The notes under the pieces: generated by a model
Database searches by the model: none
The model's input: the letters and a program-made list of their open reading frames with translations, nothing else
Told to the model about the DNA's origin: nothing
Part shown: piece by piece, positions 1 to 8,772 of the stretch
Numbering within the stretch: the first letter of the stretch is position 1
Layout: each line of letters starts with the position of its first letter
Origin: Natrinema zhouii
GTDB taxonomy: Archaea; Halobacteriota; Halobacteria; Halobacteriales; Natrialbaceae
Reading direction: 5' to 3'
NCBI RefSeq assembly: GCF_013456555.2
Contig: NZ_CP059154.1
Span: 2,852,001 to 2,916,000, forward strand
Length of the DNA: 64,000 bases
Made by a program: the position numbers and the translations under genes

Positions 1-729
1 GAGACCGACTACGACGCGGTGACCGTGATCGACGGGCTCGAGGGACTCGACGATCAGTTGCTGGGCTGGGACCGCGAGGCCGGTGGCGCTGGTGGCCACG
101 ATGGAGCGTCGCACGACGACGGACACGAACACGATGACGGGCACAATCACGACGGACACGATCACGACCGATCGTCGATCGACCCGCACGTCTGGCTCGA
201 CCCCGTGCTCGCGCAGGATATCGTCGACACCATCGCGTCGGGACTCGCCGACGCCGACCCGGACAACGCCGAGACCTACGAGGAAAACGCCGCCGCGTAC
301 GCGGACGAGCTCGCAGCCCTCGACCAGCGGTTCGAAGCCCTCGTCGACGCGGCAGACCGTCAAACCGCCGTCTTCGCCGGCCACGACTCGTTCACCTACC
401 TGCAGGAACGCTACGGGTTCGAACTCCACACGCCGACCGGCGTCTCTCCGCAGGAAGAGCCCAGCCAGGACGCGATCTCGGCGACGATCGACCTGGTCGA
501 GGAGGAGGGGATCGAGACGATCCTCTACAGCCCCTTCGAAGACCGCGACGGCGAGTACCCGCCGCTGGTCAACACCATCATTCGGGACTCCTCCCACGAG
601 ATCGACGCGATGCCGATCACGCACCTCTCGGGAACCCTCGTGACGTGGCAGGACGAGGGGTGGGGCTACCTCGAGCAGATGGAAGAGATAAACGTCCCCG
701 CGTTCAGAGAGGCACTAGACGCACAGTGA
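1..729 (+). CDS. Metal ABC transporter substrate-binding protein (ZnuA-like), 5' truncated
   Basis: The reading frame is open from base 1 to the stop at 727-729, giving 242 visible residues; the N-terminus and any signal peptide lie outside the window. It should be the exported, membrane-tethered binding protein that hands Zn2+ or Mn2+ to the permease encoded downstream. A His/Asp-rich loop at visible residues 33-56 is the hallmark of zinc-binding ZnuA/AdcA proteins. It is followed by the conserved HVWLDP segment, whose His is a metal ligand, and by FAGHDSF with a second ligand His. The stop overlaps the GTG start of the ATPase gene, so the two are translationally coupled. Metal specificity (Zn versus Mn) cannot be decided from sequence, although the His-rich loop favours zinc. 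Confidence 0.93.
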   Translation, partial: ETDYDAVTVIDGLEGLDDQLLGWDREAGGAGGHDGASHDDGHEHDDGHNHDGHDHDRSSIDPHVWLDPVLAQDIVDTIASGLADADPDNAETYEENAAAYADELAALDQRFEALVDAADRQTAVFAGHDSFTYLQERYGFELHTPTGVSPQEEPSQDAISATIDLVEEEGIETILYSPFEDRDGEYPPLVNTIIRDSSHEIDAMPITHLSGTLVTWQDEGWGYLEQMEEINVPAFREALDAQ

Positions 730-1463
730 CCGTCGTCGATCTCGAGAACGTGACCTTCGCCTACGGCGAGCAGCCAGCGGTGAAGAACGTCTCGCTGCGG
801 GTCGAGGAGGGCGACTTCCTCGGGTTGATCGGCCCCAACGGCTCGGGTAAGACCACCCTCCTGCATCTCATGCTCGGACTGCGCAGTCCCGACAGCGGCT
901 CGATCGAACTATTTGACGAACCCGTCGACGACTTCAACGACGGCGAGCGGATCGGCTACGTCTCCCAGCAGGCGACCAACCGCGGCGGCTCGATGCCGGT
1001 CACCGTCCGCGAGGTCGTCACCATGGGCCGGTTCGCCCACGCGGGCCACAGCCGACTGACCGACGAGGATCACGCGGCCGTCGACGAGGCCCTCGAGACG
1101 GTCGCCATTACCGACCTCGCAGACCGGCAGGTCAATCAGCTCTCCGGCGGCCAGCGCCAGCGGGCCTACATCGCACGCGCGCTGGCCTCCGAGGCCGACC
1201 TGCTAGCGCTCGACGAGCCGACCGTCGGCGTCGACGCCGAGTCCCGCGACGCGTTCTACCAGTTGCTCGAGTCGCTCAACGAGTCGGGAATCGCGATCAT
1301 CCTGATCGAACACGATATCGGCGTCGTCACGGACCGGGCGAGCCGGATCGCCTGCATCAACACGGAACTGTACCACCACGGCGACACCGAATCGTTCGTC
1401 GAGAGCGACGCCCTGACCGAGGCCTACGGCGCGACGGGACAAGTCATCCATCACCATCACTGA
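726..1463 (+). CDS. Metal ABC transporter ATP-binding protein (ZnuC-like)
   Basis: This 245-residue protein is the cytoplasmic ATPase of the importer. Walker A is GPNGSGKT at residues 36-43, the ABC signature LSGGQ is at 139-143 and Walker B (LLALDEP) follows. The GTG at 726 is chosen because it overlaps the previous stop and puts the first beta strand (VVDLENVTFAYG) at the N-terminus. The frame is open upstream to 645, but that part lies inside the previous gene. The protein ends in four His residues, as some metal-importer ATPases do. It lies between the binding protein and the permease in one operon. Confidence 0.95.
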   Translation: MTVVDLENVTFAYGEQPAVKNVSLRVEEGDFLGLIGPNGSGKTTLLHLMLGLRSPDSGSIELFDEPVDDFNDGERIGYVSQQATNRGGSMPVTVREVVTMGRFAHAGHSRLTDEDHAAVDEALETVAITDLADRQVNQLSGGQRQRAYIARALASEADLLALDEPTVGVDAESRDAFYQLLESLNESGIAIILIEHDIGVVTDRASRIACINTELYHHGDTESFVESDALTEAYGATGQVIHHHH

Positions 1464-1468
1464 TATCG

Positions 1469-2488
1469 ATGACGCGACACCATTCTCTCCGCCGTCGGCT
1501 CGAGCACGTCGGGATCGGCCTCACCGCGATCGTCGCAGTCGCGATGGTTGGCCTGCTAACTATCGATGCGTTGCGCGAGGCACCCATCGTCGGCATGCTG
1601 TACGATCAGGCCCGAATCGCGGGCTGGTGGGCGGATCACTACCTCGGGACGAACGTCTTCTACCATCCGTTCATGTGGCGCTCGATCGCGACGGGGATCC
1701 TGATCGGGGTCGTCGCGCCGCTGGTCGGGACCTATCTCGTCCACCGAGAGATGGCGCTGATCGGCGAGACGCTGGCCCACACGGCATTCGCCGGGGTCGC
1801 GATCGGGCTCGTAGTGAGCGCGACGACCGGCTGGAACGGCTCGCTGATGCTCGTCGCGCTGGTCGTCGGCATCCTCGGGGCGCTCGGTGTCCAGTGGCTG
1901 GCCGAGCGGACCAACACCTACGGCGACGTGCCGATCGCGATCATGCTGACCGGCAGCTTCGCCGTCGGCACGCTGATCATCAGCTACGGTCGCGGGATGA
2001 CCGGGTTCAACGTCGAGGGCTATCTCTTCGGGAACATCTCGGTCGTCACCCCCTCGGGGGCGCGGCTGATGGCCGTCATCAGCGTCGTCGTCGTCGTCGT
2101 TACCGTCGCGACCTACAAACAGCTCCTGTTCATCACCTTCGACGAGCAGGCCGCCCGCGTCGCGCGGCTCAACGTCACCTGGTACAACACCTTGCTGATC
2201 GTGATGACGGCCGTAGTCGTCGTCGGCGCGATGCAGATCCTCGGCGTGATCCTCGTCGCCGCGATGCTCGTCGTCCCCGTCGCCGCGGCCACGCAGATCG
2301 CCCACAGTTTCCGGGAGACGCTCTACTGTTCGATACTCTTCGGACAGGTGGCCGTCATCGGCGGCTTCGTCCTCTCGATCTCACAGGGGCTGCCCACCGG
2401 CGGCTCGATCGTCGTCGTCGCCATCGCCTGCTACCTGCTCGCGATCGCCGCCTCGAGCCGGTCGACGGCCGCGATTTCGGCGCACTGA
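1469..2488 (+). CDS. Metal ABC transporter permease (ZnuB-like)
   Basis: This 339-residue integral membrane protein of the ABC-3 family forms the metal channel. It has a hydrophobic N-terminal segment at about residues 17-35, then about eight further membrane spans. The family-typical stretches GETLAHTAFAGVAIG and the C-terminal GLPTGGSIV are visible. It starts 5 nt after the ATPase stop, which completes a binding protein-ATPase-permease operon. The N-terminus is about 60 residues longer than the minimal family core. Metal stress probably regulates the operon, but its promoter is outside the window. Confidence 0.94.
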   Translation: MTRHHSLRRRLEHVGIGLTAIVAVAMVGLLTIDALREAPIVGMLYDQARIAGWWADHYLGTNVFYHPFMWRSIATGILIGVVAPLVGTYLVHREMALIGETLAHTAFAGVAIGLVVSATTGWNGSLMLVALVVGILGALGVQWLAERTNTYGDVPIAIMLTGSFAVGTLIISYGRGMTGFNVEGYLFGNISVVTPSGARLMAVISVVVVVVTVATYKQLLFITFDEQAARVARLNVTWYNTLLIVMTAVVVVGAMQILGVILVAAMLVVPVAAATQIAHSFRETLYCSILFGQVAVIGGFVLSISQGLPTGGSIVVVAIACYLLAIAASSRSTAAISAH

Positions 2489-2493
2489 GGACG

Positions 2494-2949
2494 TCACACG
2501 CGGGTTTCAGTACGAAACTCGTCCACGAGGTGGAGAACCGCACCGATTCCGGAGCAGCCGATCCCGACCGGAACGAGCAGGAGTCCGATACCGGACCCCG
2601 ACGTGAGAAATGCGGGCGGAAGCCCGCCGACAACCTGTGCGATCAGCATCGGGACGACGAGCAAGACGACGGAGAGGCCGCCGGCGACGGCCCCTATCGA
2701 GAGTAACTGTTGCGACCGGTCGGCCGGATCCCAGAACTGCGTGACGAGAAACAGGAGTCCCGCCTCCGCGAGTGTGAGGACACCGATGATGAGACACAGT
2801 ATCACGAAGAGGCCGACGAGACCGGCCGCGAACCCGTCACCGGGCGGGTCTTCGGGAATCGTCGTGAAGTACAGCGCCGCGGTCAGCAGACTGACCACGC
2901 CCAGCAGCGCGGTGGCAGCGGCGATCGAACGGGGGTGAGGGCGGTTCAT
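2494..2949 (-). CDS. Small haloarchaeal membrane protein, unknown function
   Basis: This is a 151-residue protein with four predicted membrane segments (about residues 9-27, 41-70, 85-107 and 117-140) and short polar loops. The ATG at 2949 is chosen because residues before it are Arg-rich and not membrane-like; the open frame itself extends to 3174. It converges on the metal permease gene with 5 nt between stops. I see no catalytic motif and do not recognise a family. Confidence 0.7.
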   Translation of the reverse strand: MNRPHPRSIAAATALLGVVSLLTAALYFTTIPEDPPGDGFAAGLVGLFVILCLIIGVLTLAEAGLLFLVTQFWDPADRSQQLLSIGAVAGGLSVVLLVVPMLIAQVVGGLPPAFLTSGSGIGLLLVPVGIGCSGIGAVLHLVDEFRTETRV

Positions 2950-3155
2950 GGGGACACCATTCGGTTGACATGACACCGTGATAATGGTACCGACAGCGGC
3001 GGCCGATCGGTCCTTGAGCGCGGCGCTTTCGGGCGGCTGTGCCTCGTCCGGGACGGTCCTCGCTGTGAAACCGGTCCGGCATATGTACGATCTCGCCTCC
3101 TCGCGGGCTGGAACACGCCGCACGTTTAACACGCTCCTCGGCCAACCTGCGAGCG

Positions 3156-5282
3156 ATGGGACGGTTATCCGCACTCTTCGATCCCGACGCCGTCGCCGTG
3201 GTCGGCGCGACCGACCGCGAGGGCGCGGTCGGCCGGGCGATCCTCGAGAACCTGCGAGACGGGTTCACCGGCGATGTCGTACCGATCAATCCCTCGCGCG
3301 ACGAGGTGCTCGGGCTCGAGTGTTATCCGGACGCGTCGAGCGCGCCGCCGATCGATCTGGCGGTGGTCGTGGTGCCGCCCGAGATCGTGATCGAGTCGAT
3401 CCGCGACCTCGCCGAGGCGGGCACCGAGAATGTCGTCGTCATCACCGCCGGCTTCTCCGAGACGGGCAGCGAGGGAGCCGAGCGCGAACGACAACTCCGT
3501 GCCGTCGCCGACGAACACGACCTCAACGTCGTCGGGCCGAACAGCCTGGGGATCATGGCCACCTCGAACGGCATGAACGCCACGTTCGGCCCCGAGAGCG
3601 CTCTCGAGGGCTCGATCTCCTTCATGAGCCAGTCGGGCGCGTTCATCACCGCCGTCCTCGACTGGGCCAACGAGCAGGGGATCGGCTTCCGGGACGTCGT
3701 CTCGCTGGGCAACAAGACTGTCCTGGACGAGACGGATTTCGTCCGCGAGTGGGGCGACGACCCGGACACAGACGTCATCATCGGCTACTTAGAGGACGTC
3801 GGCAACGGGCAGGGATTCATCGAGGCCGCCCGCGAGGTCACTGAAGACACCCCGATCGTGCTCGTCAAATCGGGCCGGACGGACGCCGGCGCGCAGGCCG
3901 CTTCGTCCCACACCGGCGCGATCGCCGGCAGCGAACGGGCCTACGAGGCCGGCCTCGAGCAGGCCGGCGTCATCCGCGCCCGCTCGGTCCAGGAACTGTT
4001 CGATTACGCGCGAGCGCTGGCGGGGCTGCCCGAACCCGAATCGGACGGCGTCGCCGTCGTCACCAACGCGGGCGGTCCCGGCGTTCTGACGACCGACGCC
4101 GTCGGCGACTCGCGCCTCGAGATGGCCTCCTTCACCGACGAGACGATCGACACGCTGGCCACGGCGATGCCCGACGAGGCCAACGTCTACAACCCGATCG
4201 ACGCGATCGGTGACGCCGACGTCGACCGGTTCGGCGAGGCCCTCGAAATCGCGCTCGAGGATCCGAACGTCGGCAGCGCCGTGGTCGTCGCCGCGCCGAC
4301 CGCGGTCCTCTCGTACGACGACCTCGCCGAGCGAGTGATCGAGACGCTCGAGGCCCACGAGACGCCCGTCGTCACGTGTCTGATGGGCGGGAAACGAGCT
4401 CGCGACGCCGAGGAGACGCTCCGGGAGGCCGGCGTTCCGAACTACTTCGATCCCTCGCGGGCGGTCTCGGGGCTCGACGCGCTCGCCCGCTTCCGCGATA
4501 TTCGCGAGCGAACGGTCGACCAGCCCGTGACGTTCGACGTCGATCGCGAGCGCGCCCGGGAAATTTTGGCGCGAGTCCGGCACCGGGACGACAACCGACT
4601 CGGCGTCGAGTCGATGAATCTGCTCGAGGCCTACGGGATCCCGACGCCGGCCGGCGAAATCGTCGACGATCCTGACCGCGCCCGCGAGCTCGCCGAGGGG
4701 ATCGAGGGCGACGTCGTCATGAAGATCGTCAGCCCCGATATTTCGCACAAGTCCGATATCGGCGGCGTCAAGGTCGGCGTCGCCGACGAAGACGTCTACG
4801 ACGCCTACGAGGACCTGATCTCGCGGGCGCGCAACTACCAGCCCGACGCGACGATCGTCGGCGTCCAGATCCAGGAGCGACTCGACCTCGAGACCGCGAC
4901 CGAGACCATCGTCGGGATGAACCGCGATCCGCAGTTCGGTCCGTTGCTGCTGTTCGGGCTCGGCGGTATCTTCGTGGAAATCCTCGAGGACACGTCGGTC
5001 CGCGTCGCTCCGATCGGCGAGGGCGAGGCCCGCGAGATGGTCGACGAGATCCGGGCCGCGCCGCTGTTGCGCGGAGCTCGCGGCCGAGATCCGGCGGACG
5101 TCGAAGGTGTCGTCGAGACAATTCAACGGCTCTCGCAGCTGGTGACGGACTTTCCGTCGATCCTCGAGCTCGATATCAACCCGCTCGTTGCGGGCCCGGA
5201 GGGCGTACAGGCAATCGATCTGCGACTCACCGTCGATGCGGACGAACTCGACGCGGACGAACCCGACACGGAGGAACCATGA
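3156..5282 (+). CDS. Acetate/acyl-CoA ligase (ADP-forming), fused alpha-beta chain
   Basis: This 708-residue enzyme interconverts acyl-CoA + ADP + Pi with acid + CoA + ATP. It is the archaeal route for substrate-level ATP synthesis from acetyl-CoA or branched acyl-CoAs. Domains in order are an N-terminal CoA-binding Rossmann fold (residues 5-135, VVGATDREG), two succinyl-CoA-synthetase-like flavodoxin folds (about 150-455) with the phosphorylated His at 252 in SSHTGA, and a C-terminal ATP-grasp domain (about 480-695). Both subunits are fused in alpha-beta order, as in other haloarchaea. The stop overlaps the next start (ATGA), so it is coupled to the BioD/DRTGG gene. Substrate preference cannot be read from the sequence. 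Confidence 0.93.
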   Translation: MGRLSALFDPDAVAVVGATDREGAVGRAILENLRDGFTGDVVPINPSRDEVLGLECYPDASSAPPIDLAVVVVPPEIVIESIRDLAEAGTENVVVITAGFSETGSEGAERERQLRAVADEHDLNVVGPNSLGIMATSNGMNATFGPESALEGSISFMSQSGAFITAVLDWANEQGIGFRDVVSLGNKTVLDETDFVREWGDDPDTDVIIGYLEDVGNGQGFIEAAREVTEDTPIVLVKSGRTDAGAQAASSHTGAIAGSERAYEAGLEQAGVIRARSVQELFDYARALAGLPEPESDGVAVVTNAGGPGVLTTDAVGDSRLEMASFTDETIDTLATAMPDEANVYNPIDAIGDADVDRFGEALEIALEDPNVGSAVVVAAPTAVLSYDDLAERVIETLEAHETPVVTCLMGGKRARDAEETLREAGVPNYFDPSRAVSGLDALARFRDIRERTVDQPVTFDVDRERAREILARVRHRDDNRLGVESMNLLEAYGIPTPAGEIVDDPDRARELAEGIEGDVVMKIVSPDISHKSDIGGVKVGVADEDVYDAYEDLISRARNYQPDATIVGVQIQERLDLETATETIVGMNRDPQFGPLLLFGLGGIFVEILEDTSVRVAPIGEGEAREMVDEIRAAPLLRGARGRDPADVEGVVETIQRLSQLVTDFPSILELDINPLVAGPEGVQAIDLRLTVDADELDADEPDTEEP

Positions 5283-6415
5283 CCGATACCGACACCGATC
5301 CAGAAGTCGATACGACGGAGACCGACACTGACAGCGACAGTACGGCCGGCAACACCGCCGTCGAGACGCTGCTCGTTAGCTCACTCGAGGAGAGCACCGG
5401 CAAGACGGCCATCACGCTGGCGCTCGCGCGGCTCGCGGCCGCCGAGGGCGACAGCGTCGGCTACATGAAACCGAAGGGGACCCGGCTGCAGAGCAACGTC
5501 GGAAAGACCCTCGACGAGGACCCGCTGCTCGCCCGCGAGTTGCTCGAACTCGAGGCCGAGATACACGACCTCGAGCCGGTCGTCTACTCGCCGACGTTCG
5601 TCGAACAGGCGATCCGCGGCCGCGAGGACCCCGACGAGCTCCGCGAGCGCGTCCGGGAGGCGTTCGAGACGCTCGCGGCCGATCACGACCGGATGTTCGT
5701 CGAGGGCGGCGGCCGGTACGACGTCGGCGGGATCGTCGACCTCACGGACGCCGACATCGCCGACCTGCTCGATGCGCGCGTCCTGCTGGTCGCACCCTAC
5801 GAAATCCCCGCGGACATCGACGACGTCATCGCCGCCGCCGAGACGTTCGGCGATCGACTCGCCGGCGTCGTCTTCAACGACGTTCCCGACGCGGCCTACG
5901 ACCAACTCGAGACGGACATGGTCCCGTTCCTCGAGGGGCGCGGGATTCCGGTCCACGGCGTGCTCCCGAGCGAACGGGAGCTATCGGGCGTGACGGTCGC
6001 CGAACTCGCGGACGAACTCGGCGCGTCGGTACTCGTCGATGAAGGGCAGGACGGCTACGTCGAACGCTTTACCGTCGGTGCGATGGGGCCCGACAGCGCC
6101 CTGCGACACTTCCGGCGGACGAAAGACGCCGCCGTCATCACCGGCGGCGACCGCGCCGAGATTCACACCGCGGCGCTCGAGGCTCCCGGCATCCACTGTC
6201 TCATCCTCACCGGCGGCCACCGGCCGTCAGGAGCGATTCTCGGGCAGGCCAGCGAGAAGGGCGTCCCGATCCTCGCGGTACAGACGGACACCCTCACGAC
6301 GGTCGAACGGGCGGAGGATATCGTCCGTAGCGGCCGGACTCGAGACGCCGACACCGTCGACCGGATGGAACGGCTGCTATCGGATCACGCCGCCGTCGAC
6401 TCGATTCTGGGGTAG
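5279..6415 (+). CDS. Phosphotransacetylase-family protein (BioD-like P-loop plus DRTGG domain)
   Basis: This is a 378-residue protein. After an acidic 27-residue leader comes a dethiobiotin-synthetase-like P-loop domain with GKT at residues 41-43, which covers about 30-230. A DRTGG-type domain follows at about 235-350. This is the regulatory N-terminal half of long bacterial phosphotransacetylases; the catalytic Pta domain is absent. Because it is coupled to the ADP-forming acyl-CoA ligase by a 4-nt overlap, a role in sensing or controlling acyl-CoA/acetate flux is a reasonable inference. The catalytic activity is unknown. Confidence 0.85.
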   Translation: MTDTDTDPEVDTTETDTDSDSTAGNTAVETLLVSSLEESTGKTAITLALARLAAAEGDSVGYMKPKGTRLQSNVGKTLDEDPLLARELLELEAEIHDLEPVVYSPTFVEQAIRGREDPDELRERVREAFETLAADHDRMFVEGGGRYDVGGIVDLTDADIADLLDARVLLVAPYEIPADIDDVIAAAETFGDRLAGVVFNDVPDAAYDQLETDMVPFLEGRGIPVHGVLPSERELSGVTVAELADELGASVLVDEGQDGYVERFTVGAMGPDSALRHFRRTKDAAVITGGDRAEIHTAALEAPGIHCLILTGGHRPSGAILGQASEKGVPILAVQTDTLTTVERAEDIVRSGRTRDADTVDRMERLLSDHAAVDSILG

Positions 6416-6599
6416 GCTCGAGCGCCGGTCGATTCCGGATCGTGCTCGGCTCGATCGACTCGAATCGTTCCGGTCGTCTACTCCCGTCTCAGTCGTCTGA
6501 ACCGCCGATAGAACCTGTCGAAACTACCGATGAACCAGTCGGAACTGTCAATAACGTCGGCCGGATCGGTCGCGTTCGGACGACGGCTATCGCGTCTGA

Positions 6600-6612
6600 C
6601 CAAAAGTTAAGA
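6600..6612 (+). promoter_or_regulatory. TATA box for the PRC-barrel gene
   Basis: The stretch CCAAAAGTTAAGAG has the haloarchaeal TATA-like core TTAA, centred about 27 nt before the ATG at 6636 but only about 15 nt before the upstream ATG at 6624. It therefore favours a leaderless message starting at 6636. Confidence 0.5.
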
Positions 6613-6635
6613 GTCCACCACGCATGAGGCCAGAC

Positions 6636-6929
6636 ATGGACGACACTCCCCAAGAAATCACGTCCCTCGTCGGCCGCGAGGTCTACTCGAACAACGGCGT
6701 CTTCGTCGGCGAAGTAGAGGATCTTCGGCTGAACGTCGACAGTGAAGCCGTCACCGGACTCGCGCTCGCAAACCTGAACAGCGAACTGTTCGCAGACGAA
6801 GCCCGCAGCGGACAGGGCATCATCGTCCCCTACCGCTGGGTCCGCTCCGTCGGCGACATCATTCTCATCAACGACGTCGTCGAACGCGTTCGCGAACCAG
6901 ACGAGGAAGAAGACGAACTGGTGGCGTAA
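6636..6929 (+). CDS. PRC-barrel domain protein
   Basis: This 97-residue protein consists of one PRC-barrel domain: SLVGREVYSNNG at about residues 8-19, then GEVEDL and a final strand IILINDVVERV. PRC barrels are small beta-barrels found in RNA-processing factors and photosynthetic reaction centres. Stand-alone copies are common in haloarchaea and have no firm function. An ATG 12 nt upstream is possible, but the promoter spacing favours 6636. The C-terminus is acidic. It converges on the DHH gene. Confidence 0.85.
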   Translation: MDDTPQEITSLVGREVYSNNGVFVGEVEDLRLNVDSEAVTGLALANLNSELFADEARSGQGIIVPYRWVRSVGDIILINDVVERVREPDEEEDELVA

Positions 6930-6953
6930 CTCGATTCTGCGGTCGTCTTCGCG

Positions 6954-8414
6954 TTAGCTCCCGTTCGAGCCTTCGCTGCTGCCGCCTTCGACGCCCATCG
7001 CGTCGAACAACGTCCGTTTGACCGCTTCCTCGGTCAACTCGAGCAACGTATCCTTCGTGTCCTCCGAGATTTCGATTCCCGTAAAGATCCCCAGCGGGAT
7101 CTCCGCGCTGGCCTGCGTGGAGTGGCCGGCCGTCTCGCCAATCTCGCCGTAGGCGTCGGCGAGCACCTTGCCGATGTTGATGCGGATGTCCTTCGACCGA
7201 CCGGCGAGGAAAATCGTCTCGTCGGCGATACCGAAGACGGCGGTCGTGGTGACGCCCTCGAGATTGAGCAGGTGGCTGGCGGCCTGGGTCAGCGCCTCGC
7301 GGTCGCGAACGAAGCCCGCATTGGATACGAGGTGACTCCCCTGCACGTCGCGGTTCGTGATGGCCTCCGCGAGCACGTCCAGCGTCTCGGGGGACATCGA
7401 CGGCGACTCCACTTGCTCGAGAGTGTCGTGGTTCGCGAACGGATAGAGGTAGGCGGCGGCGGTCAGATCGGCGGGGGTCGTGTCGCGTTTGAAATCCAGC
7501 GTCTCCGCACGGATGCCGTAGAGCAAGGCCGTGGCGACCTCCTCGGAGACGTTCATATCGAACTCCTGAATGTACTTCGTCATAATCGTCGACGTCGAGG
7601 ACATGTTCGGCCGGATGTCGACGAACTCGGGTTCGAACTCGTCCTCGGCCTCCGCTTCGTGGTGATCGATGACGATGTCAACCGGGAGGTTCATCTCGCC
7701 CGAGGTCGCGTGATCGACCAGCGCGACGGTGTCGTAGACGGAGTGCTCCTCGATCTCGTCCCACTGAACGAGGTCGATTCCGAGCAGATTGACGAACGCC
7801 CGGTTCTCCTGATGGCCCACGTCGCCCAGATAGATGATGTCGGATTCGATTCCGAGATGCTCGGAGATCGCCTGTAGCGCCGCTGCGCTGGCGATCGAGT
7901 CCGGATCCGGGCTGTCCTGGGTGACGATCGCCAGCCGCGTCGACGTCTGTTCGACGATCTTGGAGAGTTTCCCGGCGTTGTACTCGAGCTCGCCGGACTC
8001 GAGGGCGCGGAGGGCGGATTCGGCGATGACCGTGGAGGGGTTGATGACGATGTCGGCCCCGAGTTCGGAGAGCTCGTCGCCGGAAACGGGATCGCTCGCG
8101 CGAGCGACGATGAACTGGTCACCGTTGCTCTCGCGGATGTGTTCGACGGCGCGCTTGTTGGATTCGACGTCCGACGCGAGGATGAGGACGACGTCGCGGT
8201 CGGCCACCAGGTCGGCAACGCCGGATTCCCGAATGTCGGCCGTTCGGGCGTCCAGGTCCTGATCGCGGAGCGATTCGACGCGACTCTCGTCCCGATCGAC
8301 GATGAAGACGTCCTTCCCCTGTTCGACGAGTTCCTCTGCGACGGCGTAGCCCACGCTCCCACACCCCAAGATAGCGTAGTCAGATATCGACGAAATCGTA
8401 ACCCCCGTACTCAT
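6954..8414 (-). CDS. TrkA-N / DHH phosphoesterase fusion protein
   Basis: This is a 486-residue protein. A Rossmann TrkA-N (RCK) domain with GCGSVG at residues 17-22 occupies about 10-140. A DHH phosphoesterase domain follows, with D170-P-D-S and D250-H-H as metal-binding motifs, and then a C-terminal DHHA1-like segment. DHH enzymes hydrolyse short oligonucleotides or cyclic dinucleotides (RecJ, NrnA, GdpP families). The RCK domain suggests nucleotide-controlled activity. The ATG at 8414 is preferred over the more upstream start at 8468 because a TATA-like box lies about 27 nt before it. Whether the substrate is c-di-AMP, pAp or nanoRNA is not evident. Confidence 0.88.
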   Translation of the reverse strand: MSTGVTISSISDYAILGCGSVGYAVAEELVEQGKDVFIVDRDESRVESLRDQDLDARTADIRESGVADLVADRDVVLILASDVESNKRAVEHIRESNGDQFIVARASDPVSGDELSELGADIVINPSTVIAESALRALESGELEYNAGKLSKIVEQTSTRLAIVTQDSPDPDSIASAAALQAISEHLGIESDIIYLGDVGHQENRAFVNLLGIDLVQWDEIEEHSVYDTVALVDHATSGEMNLPVDIVIDHHEAEAEDEFEPEFVDIRPNMSSTSTIMTKYIQEFDMNVSEEVATALLYGIRAETLDFKRDTTPADLTAAAYLYPFANHDTLEQVESPSMSPETLDVLAEAITNRDVQGSHLVSNAGFVRDREALTQAASHLLNLEGVTTTAVFGIADETIFLAGRSKDIRINIGKVLADAYGEIGETAGHSTQASAEIPLGIFTGIEISEDTKDTLLELTEEAVKRTLFDAMGVEGGSSEGSNGS

Positions 8415-8574
8415 ATGCCCGATGGTCGGACTGACCGCACTTAACGCTCCCGAAGAGTGGCACAACATGACGGTTCGGACTGGATGACTCGAGGACTGCC
8501 ACGCCCGTGGATCACTGCCACGCTGCCTGCCAAGGGAAACGTATTTGAACGACCGAAGGAAAGTCGCAGGTACA

Positions 8575-8648
8575 GGGCCGGTAGCTCAGTCCGGCAGAGC
8601 GTCTGACTCTTAATCAGACGGTCGCGTGTTCAAATCGCGCCCGGCCCG
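8575..8648 (+). tRNA. tRNA-Lys (anticodon CTT)
   Basis: A complete 74-nt cloverleaf can be folded. The acceptor arm is GGGCCGG with CCGGCCC at 8641-8647 and discriminator G. The D stem is GCTC/GAGC, the anticodon stem TCTGA/TCAGA with loop CTCTTAA, and the T arm GCGTG-TTCAAAT-CGCGC. The loop gives anticodon CTT, reading the lysine codon AAG. CCA is not encoded and no intron is seen. A TATA-like element (GTATTTGA) lies about 32 nt upstream. An AT-richer island starts directly after it. Confidence 0.96.
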
Positions 8649-8742
8649 CTCCCTTACCGTACGATCACGAAGTGGTAGATGCTGTTCTTTGGATTAGGAC
8701 GGTTATGAATCACGAAAAGATCGTATATGTACTGAAGCAAGA

Positions 8743-8760
8743 CTTATCATATAATAGTTT
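8743..8760 (+). promoter_or_regulatory. TATA-rich promoter of the HNH gene
   Basis: The AT-rich run TTATCATATAATAGTTTAG ends just before the ATG at 8773, with its TATA core centred about 22-25 nt upstream of it. That fits a leaderless transcript. Confidence 0.5.
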
Positions 8761-8772
8761 AGTTTTGCGTCT

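Noticed and set aside
83..643. Second-frame open frame inside the ZnuA gene
   Set aside because: Arg/Ser/Thr-rich translation is the typical shifted-frame shadow of an acidic haloarchaeal gene.
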